Positions 15,705 through 23,919 are shown, counted from the stretch's first letter. The stretch is 40,176 nucleotides of DNA from Pseudomonadota bacterium (GCA_023419535.1 JAEZXX010000122.1:1-40176); one strand, 5' to 3'. Notes: generated by a model from the sequence alone, not told the origin. Program-made: numbers and translations.

Positions 15705-17174
15705 TCAGCGCGTGGCGCGGAAGGCGCTGGACACGCGGTCGTCCGCAGAAGCGAGGGCGACGTCCTGCGCCCCCCGGTCCAGCGACGATCGGCGCTCCGG
15801 CTCGCCGGTGGACGGCGCTTCGGGGCCCGGAGGGTGCTGCCGGCGCGCCAGATCCCGAAGCTGAGCCGCGATCTTGGAGCGGGCGATCGCGGTGTGGTCG
15901 ACGGCGCGGGCGAGACTTTCCCCTTGCGCCCGATCGCCGTTCCCCTCGGGCGAGCGCAGGATCGAGCGGACGCTCGCCATCTCGTCGCCGAGCTGGCCGG
16001 CCGCGTCGAGAAGGCCGGCGGAGACGTCCTGCGTCCGCATGGGAGGGGGACGGCGCACCAGCGCGTCTCCCGGAATGTCCGGCTCGACCCGTGTCGCGCT
16101 GGAGGTCACCGCCTTCAGGAGGGGGCTGCGGGTCGCGCCCCGCTGCTCCTCGCGCGCCGCCTCCGTCAGGAGCTGCAGCGGGTCGAGGGGCTTACGGGCG
16201 CCCTCGTCGGGTCCGTAGGCGGCGAGCGTCGTCAGCTCGTCCGCCGGCTCCGCTTCCGGGACCGTGCCGTCGAGTTCGGCGATCAGCATCTCCGCCTCCG
16301 GGCCGACCGACGGCGTCGGCGCGTCTCCCACCAGCTCTTTGAAGGGCCAGGCCTCCTTGAGTTCCGCAACGGTGAGCGGCGAGACGTTCACGTCGATGTC
16401 GGTCTTGGTGCCGTCGACCCGGTACGGGCAGCGGTTCTCCGTGCAATTGTGCATGGAGGCGAACTGCCAGAGCGCGTATTGCGGCCAGGTCTCTTCCGGG
16501 AAGCGCCCCGTGATGTCGTCGCGGTAGCGCGCGTACCAGAGCGGCAGACGCGACAGGAGCGGATACTTCTCGGCGTTGCGCGAGATGTATTCGGCGGTGT
16601 TGCCGTTGGTGTAGAGCACCGGATAGCGGCCGAGCCGGATGTTGATCTGCTCGGCGAAGACTTCGGCCTCGGCAAGCGACATCCACTCGTCCGGATCGTT
16701 GTCCTCGATGTCGAGGGCGATCATCTCGTCGGGCTCGGGCTTGGCGAAGTCGATGAAATGGTCGGCCTGCTCGCGCGGGTTTCCCGGCCGTCCGAGATGG
16801 TAGGCGCCCCATTTGAGGCCCAGCATCTTCGCCATCTCGCGGCGGGTGAAGTACAGCTCCTGCGTCACCGAGTACTTCCACCAGCGGTTCTGGCAGAGGC
16901 GCCGGTCGTCGCCGTCGAGACCGCGGCAGGTCCAGGACGGCGGCAGGCCGTCGGACGCCTTGGAGACGAAGGCGGCGATCCGCTCGTCCTGCGTCATCGC
17001 GGTCCAGTTGATGGGATTGAACTCGTAGGCGTCGATGACGAGCGCGCGGCTCTCGTCCTTCCAGGGCTGGTTCCACATCGCCGCCGCCGGAGCGGCGCCC
17101 GCGATCCAGGAGATCGCGGCAAGACCCAACGATAGTCGGCCGGCGGCCGAAACGGCCGCGCTCAGGTTCAGCAT
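15705..17174 (-). CDS. Secreted GH25 lysozyme-like protein with long tail
   Basis: A 489-residue protein with a Sec signal peptide (hydrophobic 11-30, AAA end near 32). The glycoside hydrolase family 25 domain covers about 42-290: VIDAYEFN (D48), WGAYHLGRP (122-130), and LDIEDND with the DxE pair D155/E157, then PVLYTNGN and YALWQFAS. GH25 enzymes cleave peptidoglycan. After the domain come about 200 Glu/Ala/Arg-rich residues with no domain I recognise. The ATG at 17174 has GAGGGGA upstream and the extension to 17411 looks non-coding. A LexA-like direct repeat lies at 17203-17217 in its leader. Confidence 0.87.
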   Translation of the reverse strand: MLNLSAAVSAAGRLSLGLAAISWIAGAAPAAAMWNQPWKDESRALVIDAYEFNPINWTAMTQDERIAAFVSKASDGLPPSWTCRGLDGDDRRLCQNRWWKYSVTQELYFTRREMAKMLGLKWGAYHLGRPGNPREQADHFIDFAKPEPDEMIALDIEDNDPDEWMSLAEAEVFAEQINIRLGRYPVLYTNGNTAEYISRNAEKYPLLSRLPLWYARYRDDITGRFPEETWPQYALWQFASMHNCTENRCPYRVDGTKTDIDVNVSPLTVAELKEAWPFKELVGDAPTPSVGPEAEMLIAELDGTVPEAEPADELTTLAAYGPDEGARKPLDPLQLLTEAAREEQRGATRSPLLKAVTSSATRVEPDIPGDALVRRPPPMRTQDVSAGLLDAAGQLGDEMASVRSILRSPEGNGDRAQGESLARAVDHTAIARSKIAAQLRDLARRQHPPGPEAPSTGEPERRSSLDRGAQDVALASADDRVSSAFRATR

Positions 17175-17202
17175 CCGGGATATTCCCCTCGTTGCCCGCC
17201 CG

Positions 17203-17217
17203 GTTCCCACATGGTTC
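17203..17217 (-). promoter_or_regulatory. LexA-box-like direct repeat before GH25 gene
   Basis: GTTCCCACATGGTTC fits the alphaproteobacterial LexA pattern GTTC-N7-GTTC and ends 29 bases upstream of the GH25 ATG. Eight fixed bases are expected about once by chance in 40 kb read on both strands, and the spacer is GC-rich, so this is a weak candidate. Confidence 0.3.
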
Positions 17218-17383
17218 CGTCTTGAGACAGGACCGTGGGGTCGGGCGATCTGCCCCATGCCTTGCAGTCCGCTCCACAGGGGGAAGCGGGGTTCGAAATG
17301 CAGGCCGGACTCCGCGGAGGGGCCGCCCGTTGCACTGCGGCAACGGTTGACCATCAATTTCTGGCAGGTTCCGGGCCGTTTCA

Positions 17384-17397
17384 TCACGATGTCGTGA
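17384..17397. promoter_or_regulatory. 14-base dyad TCACGATGTCGTGA
   Basis: Six-base perfect arms (TCACGA/TCGTGA) flank a two-base centre. It sits between the glyS-side hairpin and the GH25 gene, in AT-richer DNA. It has the size of a transcription factor site; I do not recognise the factor. Confidence 0.35.
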
Positions 17398-17399
17398 AT

Positions 17400-17430
17400 A
17401 TACGGGGCCAATGGGTGGCCGGCCCCGTAT
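17400..17430 (-). terminator. Strong hairpin downstream of glyS
   Basis: ATACGGGGCC (17400-17409) and GGCCCCGTAT (17421-17430) form a perfect 10-bp stem with an 11-base loop, 59 bases past the glyS stop. On the minus strand it is followed by TATTCACG, which is a poor T-tract, so it could be a weak intrinsic terminator or an RNA 3' end stabiliser. It is the strongest simple hairpin I found between genes. Confidence 0.55.
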
Positions 17431-17489
17431 CGACCGACCCCACCATTACCTGCTCGAATGGTTACGCGACGCTTAAGCCGCGCGGTGCG

Positions 17490-19619
17490 TCACGCGCCCG
17501 TGATCTTCGAGAAGTCCGCGACGCGTTCCGTGGCCGCTCGTATGCGCGCGAGGAGCGCGAGGCGGTTGGCGCGCAGCGCCTCGTCCTCGGCGTTGACGAG
17601 CACCTTCTCGAAGAAGGCGTCGGCCGGCTGGCGAAGGCGCGCGAGCGCCGCCATCGCCTGCTCGTAATCCTCGGTGCCGAGCGCGGCCGCCAGTTCGGCC
17701 TCCGCGGTCTCGACGGCCGAAAGAAGCGCGAGTTCCTCGGGTTCGAGGAGACCGGAGCCATCGACCGCCTCGGCGATCCGCGTGCCCTTCTTCTCCTCTG
17801 CGGCGAGGATGTTGGCCGCCCGGCGATAGGCGGAGAGAAGATTGCGCCCGTCTTCGGACGACAGGAGCGACCCGAGCGCGGACACCCGCGAGGAGATGTC
17901 GAGAAGGTCGTCCTTGGCCGCGCCGTCCGTTCCGCCTGACAGAACCGCGTCGACCAGATCGTGCCGCGCACCCTCGTCGCGGAGCTGCACCTTCAGGCGG
18001 TCGTGGAAGAAGGAGAGAAGGTCGCCGGAGGGAACGAGCGTGCCGAGCTTCAGCCGCAGCCGGCGCTCGAGAACGATGCGGATGACACCGAGCGCGGCAC
18101 GGCGCAGCGCGTAGGGGTCCTTCGAGCCGGTCGGCTTCTCGTCGATCGCCCAGAAGCCGACGAGCGTGTCGAGCTTGTCGGCGAGCGCGACGGCGACGGC
18201 GACGGGATCGGTCGGCACGCGGTCGCCGGGGCCGAGCGGCTTGTAGTGGTCCTCGATCGCCGCCTGCACGCTCTCCGGCTCGCCCTGCAGGCCGGCATAG
18301 GTCCGGCCCATCAGTCCTTGAAGCTCGGGGAACTCGCCGACGGCCTCCGTCGTCAGGTCAGCCTTGGCCAGCAGCGCCGCGCGCTTCGCCAAGGCCGGGT
18401 CGGCCCCGACGATGGGCGCCAGCGTCTCGCCCAGAGCCGCGATGCGGCGAACGCGTGCCCCTTGCGTGCCCAGCTTGGCGTGGAAGGTGACGCCGAGCGC
18501 GTCGAGCTTGGCCATGCGCTGGTCGAGCGGCCGGGAAAGCTCGAGCCCGAGATCGGATCCGGCCGCGCGCAGGCTTTCGAGGTCCGGGAGATTTCCCTGG
18601 TCCGTGTTCCAGAAGTAGAGCGCGTCCGACAGGCGGGCGCGAACCACCTTGCCGTTGCCGCGCGCGATCTCGGCGCCGCCGTCGCTCGCCTCGATGTTGG
18701 AGACGAGCAGGAACCGGTTCGTCAGCCCCTCCCCGCCCTGGGCGCGCAGGACGAAGCATTTCTGGTTGGCGCGGATCGTCAGCCGGATCATCTCCGGCGG
18801 AATGCCGAGGAAGGCCTCCTCGAACTCGCCCATCAGGACGACCGGCCATTCGACGAGGCCGGACACCTCTTCCAGAAGCCCCTCGTCCTCGACGACCTCC
18901 AGCCCTTGCGCGAAGGCGAGATTCTGCGCGTCGGCGCGGATGATCTCCTTGCGGCGCTCCGCGTCGAGCACGACCTTGGCCGCCTCGAGCTTGGCGACGT
19001 AGTCGTCGAAGCGGCGGACGGCGAATTCCTCCGGTGCATGGAAGCGGTGGCCCACCGTCCGGTTGCCGGAGGGGATGCCGTTCACCTCGAAGTCGACGAC
19101 GACCGTCTCGCCGTTCTCCGGGCCGAAGAGGCACAGGATCGACTGGAGCGGGCGCACCCAGCGCATCGAACCGGGCTGGGCCGACGCGGGTCCCCAGCGC
19201 ATCGACTTCGGCCACGGAAAGTCTCGCACCACCGCCGGAACGATCTCGGCGACGATCTCCTCGGCCGGGCGGCCGGGCCGCGTCGTGACGGCGACGTAGA
19301 AGTCGCCCTTCTTGTCCGACTGGATCGTCGCCTCGTCGATCGAGGCGAGTCCGCTCGCCCGCAGGAAGCCGTCGATCGCGGGCTGCGGCGCGCCGACCTT
19401 CGGACCCTTGCGCTCTTCGCGCGCGTCCTTCGACCGGGCCTCGAGGCCCCGGATGTCGAGCGTCAGGCGCCGCGGCGTCCAATATTCGCGCGCGCCCTCG
19501 TAGGTCAGGCCCGCCTCGACGAGCGCGTTGGTGACGAGCGACTTCAGATCGCCCGCCGCCTTGCGCTGCATGCGGGCCGGAATCTCTTCGGAGCGCAATT
19601 CGAGAAGAAGATCGGGCAT
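17490..19619 (-). CDS. glyS: Glycine-tRNA ligase beta subunit
   Basis: A 709-residue beta subunit of the bacterial alpha2beta2 glycyl-tRNA synthetase, which contributes tRNA binding. The N-terminus PDLLLELRSEEIPARMQ is diagnostic, as are SMRWVRPL near 170 and the DLTTEAVGEFPELQG region in the second half. The C-terminus is the DALR-type anticodon-binding region (QPADAFFEKVLVNAEDEALR). Length is normal for the family. Its partner glyQ is on the same strand, but three unrelated genes lie between them. The ATG at 19619 is 15 bases beyond the P-loop gene stop, so they may be co-transcribed. Confidence 0.96.
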   Translation of the reverse strand: MPDLLLELRSEEIPARMQRKAAGDLKSLVTNALVEAGLTYEGAREYWTPRRLTLDIRGLEARSKDAREERKGPKVGAPQPAIDGFLRASGLASIDEATIQSDKKGDFYVAVTTRPGRPAEEIVAEIVPAVVRDFPWPKSMRWGPASAQPGSMRWVRPLQSILCLFGPENGETVVVDFEVNGIPSGNRTVGHRFHAPEEFAVRRFDDYVAKLEAAKVVLDAERRKEIIRADAQNLAFAQGLEVVEDEGLLEEVSGLVEWPVVLMGEFEEAFLGIPPEMIRLTIRANQKCFVLRAQGGEGLTNRFLLVSNIEASDGGAEIARGNGKVVRARLSDALYFWNTDQGNLPDLESLRAAGSDLGLELSRPLDQRMAKLDALGVTFHAKLGTQGARVRRIAALGETLAPIVGADPALAKRAALLAKADLTTEAVGEFPELQGLMGRTYAGLQGEPESVQAAIEDHYKPLGPGDRVPTDPVAVAVALADKLDTLVGFWAIDEKPTGSKDPYALRRAALGVIRIVLERRLRLKLGTLVPSGDLLSFFHDRLKVQLRDEGARHDLVDAVLSGGTDGAAKDDLLDISSRVSALGSLLSSEDGRNLLSAYRRAANILAAEEKKGTRIAEAVDGSGLLEPEELALLSAVETAEAELAAALGTEDYEQAMAALARLRQPADAFFEKVLVNAEDEALRANRLALLARIRAATERVADFSKITGA

Positions 19620-19634
19620 GGGCGCGGGCTCAGT

Positions 19635-20231
19635 TCAAGGGCGTTCGGTCGGCGCCTCTCCTATGCGCTCCTCCGCAAAGCGTAAAGGTGACGCGCGTTC
19701 CACGGACGAGAGGAGAGCGCGGACCTCGCTCGGTCGTCTGAGCCGGTGCTTGAAGGGGATCAGGCTCGTCGCGAAGAAGTCGGCCTGCGCCGGCCGGGAG
19801 TGATGCGGGAAGGTCCAGGCCCAGCGCAGGAACGTCAGATCGAAACGCTCGGGGCACCCGGCGGCCATGTCGGGGCGCACTCGCCCGTAGGATGCCGCCG
19901 TCCGTCGGAGCACCCGCGTAAAGCAGAGACTTCTGGGAAGATCGAGCCAGATCAGCGTGTCGGCCCTCGCGGCGCGGAGGGGGAGTGTCCGGGAATTGTT
20001 GCCGTCGAAGATCCAGTCGTCGCCGGCGACCACCCCGGCGACGATGGGCCCCATGTCCTCCGACCGACGCGCTGTCCAGCCCGGCGTCCAATAGAGCTGA
20101 TCGAAATGGATCACGCGCAGTCCCAGGCCCTCGCCCAACGTTCGGGAAAGGGTCGACTTTCCACTTCCCGGCGCCCCGATGACGAGGATTCGGCGTCCGA
20201 CGACGAGGGTCGTCTCCGTTGGCACCGGCAC
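19635..20231 (-). CDS. Small P-loop kinase-like protein
   Basis: A 198-residue protein with a Walker A motif GAPGSGKST (19-27) and a layout like adenylate kinase-like or DNA topology modulation (FlaR-type) proteins: RVIHFDQLYWTPGW near 40-53, DDWIFDGNNSRTL near 71-83 and LIWLDLPRSLCFTRV near 92-107. Such proteins are annotated as AAA/P-loop NTPases; substrate is unknown. The start is a GTG at 20231, 12 bases after the metallopeptidase stop. A second frame overlapping the same bases lacks any motif, so I chose this one. It forms part of the block between glyQ and glyS. Confidence 0.82.
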   Translation of the reverse strand: MPVPTETTLVVGRRILVIGAPGSGKSTLSRTLGEGLGLRVIHFDQLYWTPGWTARRSEDMGPIVAGVVAGDDWIFDGNNSRTLPLRAARADTLIWLDLPRSLCFTRVLRRTAASYGRVRPDMAAGCPERFDLTFLRWAWTFPHHSRPAQADFFATSLIPFKHRLRRPSEVRALLSSVERASPLRFAEERIGEAPTERP

Positions 20232-20243
20232 CCGCCAAGACCC

Positions 20244-21143
20244 TCAGAGTTGACCGTCGAATGTGTCGCAGGCGTCGGTATCACCGGTCTCGTAGCCGCG
20301 CTGGAACCACTCCTGGCGCTGAGCGGAGGAGCCGTGCGTGAACGAATCCGGCACGACCGTGCCCTGGCTCGCCTGCTGGAGCCGGTCGTCGCCGATCTGC
20401 GCGGCGGCGTTCATCGCTTCGGCGACGTCGTCCGGCTCGACGTAGCCGGCCTCATAGACGTCGTGGGCGAAGATGCCGGCATAGCAGTCCGCTTGGAGTT
20501 CGGTCGCGACGGAAATGCGGTTCGCTTCCGCCTCGGGCAACCGGCGGCGCATCTCCTGCGTCTGCGACAGGATACCGGTGACGTTCTGGACGTGGTGGCC
20601 GACTTCGTGCGCGATCACGTAGGCCTGCGCGAAATCGCCGGGCACGCCGAGCTGCTCGGACAGCTGCCGGAAGAAGGAGAGGTCGAGGTAGAGGCTGTCG
20701 TCGGCGGGGCAGTAGAACGGGCCGGTCGCCATGCCCGCCAGGCCGCAGCCGGAAGACACCCGGTTCTCGAACAGCACCAGGGTCGGCTCGGGATAGGTCG
20801 AGCCCGCCGCCTGGAAGCGGGCGTTCCAGACGTCCTCTGTATCGGCGAGGACGACGGCGACGAAATCGTCCGTCTCGTCGGCGGTGCCCTGGACGCCGGG
20901 CCCCTGTGCGGTCCGCGTGGTCTGGGTCTGTTCGGTGCCGCCGTCCGCGAGTCCGAACAGCGCCAGCGGATTGATTCCAAAGAACAGCCACAGCGCGAGC
21001 GCGACGAGGATGATGCCGATCCCGCCGCCACCGCCGGCCCTGATCGGGATGCGCATGCCGCCGCCCCGCCCGAAGCCGCCCCTTCCGCCGGACCCGCGGC
21101 GATCCGCGATGTTGGTGCTCTGGCGACGTCCTCTCCACTGCAT
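20244..21143 (-). CDS. ypfJ: YpfJ-type neutral zinc metallopeptidase
   Basis: A 299-residue protein with a Gly/Arg-rich cytoplasmic N-terminus (about 1-40), one transmembrane helix (about 41-60) and an outward zinc metallopeptidase domain. The HExxH motif is HEVGHH (H179, E180, H183), and ELQADCYAG (E215) supplies the likely third zinc ligand. FYCPADDSLYLDLSFF is a family signature. The biological substrate is not known to me. It belongs to the four-gene minus-strand run between the Uma2 gene and glyS. Confidence 0.92.
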   Translation of the reverse strand: MQWRGRRQSTNIADRRGSGGRGGFGRGGGMRIPIRAGGGGGIGIILVALALWLFFGINPLALFGLADGGTEQTQTTRTAQGPGVQGTADETDDFVAVVLADTEDVWNARFQAAGSTYPEPTLVLFENRVSSGCGLAGMATGPFYCPADDSLYLDLSFFRQLSEQLGVPGDFAQAYVIAHEVGHHVQNVTGILSQTQEMRRRLPEAEANRISVATELQADCYAGIFAHDVYEAGYVEPDDVAEAMNAAAQIGDDRLQQASQGTVVPDSFTHGSSAQRQEWFQRGYETGDTDACDTFDGQL

Positions 21144-21217
21144 GGGAGCGCTCCGGTTCGTTTCACGAAAGAGTTAGCGGAGGCGGAGCGGATGGCGAGC
21201 GGCGAACGGGCGTCCTG

Positions 21218-21802
21218 TCAGAGCGGTCGCAGCGGCGAGCGATCGCCGGGTTCGAGCGTCTCGTAGAGATCGGCGAGCGACAGTACGGCTCCGACCTCGG
21301 GAAACGGCATGCTGTCGCCGAGCGACGCGTACCATTCGGCCGCCCAGCCCTCGCCGTCGCGGCGATAGACCTTCACCGAGACGACGTTCGGCTCGACGAG
21401 GACGATCGCCTGCACGCTGGCGAGCGACTTGTACTCGTCGAGCTTGTCGGATGCGTCGATCGCGGAGGTGCTGCGCGACGTCACCTCGACGATGATCCGC
21501 GGTTCGCTGGCCGTGAGAGCCGATGGATCGGGAGGTCCGCAGTCGACGACGACGTCGGGGTAGCGGATGCCCTGCTTGCTTGTGCGAACCGCCATGTCGC
21601 TCGCCGTCGTCCGGCAGCGGCTTCGCTTCAGCTGCGGCCCGATCGACATGACAATATTGCTGATGACGACGTTGTGGGATTGCCGCACGCCGGTCATCGC
21701 GCGCACGATCCGTCCGTCGACGAGCTCGTAGCGCTCGCGCTGGCGCATCGCCCAGGGCACAAACTCGTCCACCGTCACCCGTTCGACCTTGCCGAGCGAC
21801 AT
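21218..21802 (-). CDS. Uma2 family PD-(D/E)XK nuclease-like protein
   Basis: A 194-residue protein of the Uma2 family (COG4636), restriction-endonuclease-like proteins of uncertain role that are common in cyanobacteria and patchy elsewhere. Family marks are YELVDGRIV (25-33), the catalytic-type YPDVVVDCG (81-89), and PRIIVEVTSRSTSAIDASDK with the E-x-K-like part (about 101-120), then KLDEYKSLASVQAIVLVEP. I set the start at the ATG at 21802, behind a GGGGGAGAA site; the frame stays open far upstream only because glyQ is read in another frame. Its position between glyQ and the metallopeptidase suggests an acquired gene. Confidence 0.88.
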   Translation of the reverse strand: MSLGKVERVTVDEFVPWAMRQRERYELVDGRIVRAMTGVRQSHNVVISNIVMSIGPQLKRSRCRTTASDMAVRTSKQGIRYPDVVVDCGPPDPSALTASEPRIIVEVTSRSTSAIDASDKLDEYKSLASVQAIVLVEPNVVSVKVYRRDGEGWAAEWYASLGDSMPFPEVGAVLSLADLYETLEPGDRSPLRPL

Positions 21803-21891
21803 CCCGGCGTTCTCCCCCCTTCTTCCGAGAGAAAGATAAGCCGGGCAGCGTCGATCGGCAAAGGCAACCTCGGGGAAGCTGAAGCGCCCGG

Positions 21892-22833
21892 TCAGGCGGC
21901 GAGCTTCGCGCCGCCCGCATCCGTTTTCAGGAATGCCTCGCCGCAGGCCTTGGCGAGGGTGCGCACGCGCAGGATGTAGCTCTGGCGCTCGGTGACCGAG
22001 ATGACGCCGCGCGCGTCGAGAAGGTTGAAGACGTGGCTCGCCTTGATCGCCTGATCGTAGGCCGGCAGGACGCAGCGGTGCAGCCCGCCGGCGTCGCCCG
22101 GATCGCCCGCCTTCAGGATCGCGGCGCATTCGGCTTCCGCGTCGTCGAAATGCGTCAGCAGCAGCTTCGTGTCGGCGATCTCGAAGTTGAAGCGCGAATA
22201 TTCCTGCTCGGCCTGCAGGAAGACGTCGCCATAGGTGACCTTCTCCGCGCCCTCGCGGCCGTTGAAATTGAGGTCGTAGACGTTGTCGACGTTCTGGACG
22301 TACATGGCGAGGCGTTCCAGCCCGTAGGTCAGCTCGCCCGCGACCGGCGCGCACTCGATGCCGCAGACCTGCTGGAAGTAGGTGAACTGCGAGACCTCCA
22401 TCCCGTCGCACCAGCACTCCCAGCCGAGGCCCCAGGCACCGAGCGTCGGGCTCTCCCAGTCGTCCTCGACGAAGCGCACGTCGTGCAGCAAGGTGTCGAT
22501 GCCGATCGCCTTCAGCGAGCCGAGATAGAGCTCCTGCAGGTTCGAGGGGTTCGGCTTCAGGATGACCTGATACTGGTAGTAGTGCTGGAGGCGGTTCGGG
22601 TTCTCGCCGTATCGCCCGTCCTTCGGACGGCGCGACGGCTGGACGTAGGCCGCGTTCCAGGGCCTGGGCCCGAGCGCGCGCAGCGTCGTCGCCGGATGGA
22701 AGGTGCCCGCCCCCACCTCCATGTCGTAAGGCTGGAGCACGACGCAGCCATAGTCGGCCCAGTAGCGGTGGAGCGCGAGGATCAGCCCCTGGAACGAGCG
22801 TTCGGGCCGCATGTGGGGCTTCAGGTCGGACAT
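21892..22833 (-). CDS. glyQ: Glycine-tRNA ligase alpha subunit
   Basis: A 313-residue alpha subunit with the class II catalytic core that activates glycine. Motifs include SFQGLILALHRYWADYGC, QPYDMEVGAGTFHPATT, the long GWECWCDGMEVSQFTYFQQ and ELTYGLERLAMYVQ. I prefer the ATG at 22833 (MSDLKPHMRPERS) over the in-frame ATG at 22878 because homologues begin near this point and a CGAGAG site precedes it. glyS lies 2.3 kb downstream on the same strand rather than adjacent. Confidence 0.95.
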   Translation of the reverse strand: MSDLKPHMRPERSFQGLILALHRYWADYGCVVLQPYDMEVGAGTFHPATTLRALGPRPWNAAYVQPSRRPKDGRYGENPNRLQHYYQYQVILKPNPSNLQELYLGSLKAIGIDTLLHDVRFVEDDWESPTLGAWGLGWECWCDGMEVSQFTYFQQVCGIECAPVAGELTYGLERLAMYVQNVDNVYDLNFNGREGAEKVTYGDVFLQAEQEYSRFNFEIADTKLLLTHFDDAEAECAAILKAGDPGDAGGLHRCVLPAYDQAIKASHVFNLLDARGVISVTERQSYILRVRTLAKACGEAFLKTDAGGAKLAA

Positions 22834-22923
22834 CGGACACTCTCGGGCGGGGCTGAAGACGTCGGCGCTCGTTGCCATGCCCGCGACGCCGGGGCAAGCT
22901 TTGCGCCGTCGTCGCAGAGCGAG

Positions 22924-22942
22924 CGGGACCGGGCCGGTCCCG
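22924..22942. promoter_or_regulatory. 19-base palindrome between glyQ and cNMP-binding gene
   Basis: CGGGACCGG, a central G, and CCGGTCCCG form a perfect palindrome in the 171-base divergent gap, 63 bases upstream of the plus-strand gene. It may be an operator or RNA hairpin; the GC-only composition lowers its weight. Confidence 0.35.
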
Positions 22943-23004
22943 GCGGCGGCCTTTCAACGCGTGCGACGCCCCGCCGTCGCTTCGGCATCGAACGGAGGGG
23001 CGGA

Positions 23005-23634
23005 ATGTGGATCGAGGCGATCGGCTATCTCGGGATGGCGTTCACGGTTCTGAGCTACGCGGTCAGCACCATCATTCCCCTGCGCATCATCAGCCTGATG
23101 AGCAGCGTCGCCTTCGTGATCTACGGCTACCTGCTCGGAAGCATTCCCATCATGGCGATGGAGCTTCTCCTCATCCCGCTGAACGGCTGGCGGCTCTACC
23201 AGATGATCCGCCTCGTGAAGGACGTGAAGGCGGCGCGGGCCGACGGCTTCGACAGCGACTGGATCAAGCCCTTCGCCAAGGCGCGACGCTACCGTGCCGG
23301 AGAGGTTCTCTTCCGAAAGGGCGACGATGCGAGCGAGATGTACGCCATCCAGTCCGGGCGCTTTCGGCTGATCGGCAAGGACGTGACGCTGGCGGAGGGC
23401 GATCTCGTCGGCGAACTGGGCTTCCTCTCCCCCGACAACAAGCGCACGCTGGGGCTGGAATGCGTCGAGGACGGGGAGATGCTGTGCCTGTCCTACGACG
23501 ACTTCAAGCAGCTCTACTTCCAGAACCCGGAATTCGGGTTCTACTTCCTCCGGCTCGTCTCCGACCGGATGTTCCAGAACTCCGGCGAGACCGCCCTTCC
23601 CTCCGCCCCGCAACATGCGGCGACCACCGTCTGA
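23005..23634 (+). CDS. Membrane-anchored cyclic-nucleotide-binding-like protein
   Basis: A 209-residue protein with two or three hydrophobic helices in the first 60 residues (about 4-22, 24-44, 46-60) and a CRP-like cyclic-nucleotide-binding domain at about 90-190. The domain has AGEVLFRKGDDASEMYAIQSGRFRL and a phosphate-cassette-like GELGFLSPDNKRTLG (136-150, R147), so a cyclic nucleotide could bind, though the cassette is not canonical. No DNA-binding domain or channel pore is evident. The start ATG has a GGAGGGG site. It may sense nucleotide at the inner membrane; partner and output are unknown. Confidence 0.85.
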   Translation: MWIEAIGYLGMAFTVLSYAVSTIIPLRIISLMSSVAFVIYGYLLGSIPIMAMELLLIPLNGWRLYQMIRLVKDVKAARADGFDSDWIKPFAKARRYRAGEVLFRKGDDASEMYAIQSGRFRLIGKDVTLAEGDLVGELGFLSPDNKRTLGLECVEDGEMLCLSYDDFKQLYFQNPEFGFYFLRLVSDRMFQNSGETALPSAPQHAATTV

Positions 23635-23641
23635 GCGGCGG

Positions 23642-23836
23642 TCAGTCCTTCTCGATCCGGTAGACGCCGTCGGCCCCGCGCACCAGCGTCCCGTGCGCGC
23701 GGGTGCGCTGCTCGGCCTCGTGGCGCTTGCGGCGCTCCACGACCTTCACCGCGTCCCGCTTGAACTGCTGGAAGCCGTAATAGGCGGCTGCACCGACGAT
23801 GCCGAGAAGTACGAGCGGGGGCATGAGTTCGACCAT
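23642..23836 (-). CDS. Small single-pass membrane protein, 64 residues
   Basis: A hydrophobic N-terminus (PPLVLLGIVGAAAYYGF, residues 6-22) is followed by a basic helix (KRDAVKVVERRKRHEAEQR, about 26-44) and a short ending THGxxxGADGVYRIEKD-like tail. An excellent ribosome site (GGGGAAGG) precedes the ATG at 23836. It sits downstream of the S49 peptidase gene and converges on the cyclic-nucleotide-binding gene with a seven-base gap. I do not recognise a named family; similar small proteins next to this peptidase seem usual in related genomes, from memory. Confidence 0.75.
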   Translation of the reverse strand: MVELMPPLVLLGIVGAAAYYGFQQFKRDAVKVVERRKRHEAEQRTRAHGTLVRGADGVYRIEKD

Positions 23837-23849
23837 CTGAGACCTTCCC

Positions 23850-23886
23850 CGCCTTTATCTTTCGGCACCGGGGCGAAGTAAAGGCG
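23850..23886 (-). other. Long hairpin between S49 peptidase and small gene
   Basis: CGCCTTTA (23850-23857) pairs perfectly with TAAAGGCG (23879-23886), and the inner bases CTT-CG/CG-AAG continue the stem with single-base bulges. On the minus strand it abuts the ribosome site of the 64-residue gene and is not followed by a T-tract, so it may protect mRNA or modulate translation rather than terminate. Confidence 0.45.
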
Positions 23887-23919
23887 ACCCGCCCCCGCAC
23901 GACGATGGAACCCCTGCCC

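Larger units (their letters stand above)
17175..17489. other. 315-base spacer with promoter-like elements, no gene
   Basis: This gap separates glyS from the GH25 gene, both on the minus strand. I see no credible gene. It holds a GTTC-N7-GTTC direct repeat (17203-17217), a 14-base dyad (17384-17397) and a strong 10-bp hairpin (17400-17430), each listed separately. The GH25 promoter should lie here, but I cannot assign boxes. Confidence 0.6.

Noticed and set aside
19630..20238. Second minus-strand frame over the P-loop gene
   Set aside because: No motif, Arg-rich; the other frame carries Walker A and family signatures.
21803..22957. Open frame extending the Uma2 gene upstream to a 579-residue protein
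   Set aside because: The upstream part is an out-of-frame reading of glyQ, Arg/Pro-rich and without domains; the Uma2 ATG at 21802 has a strong ribosome site.
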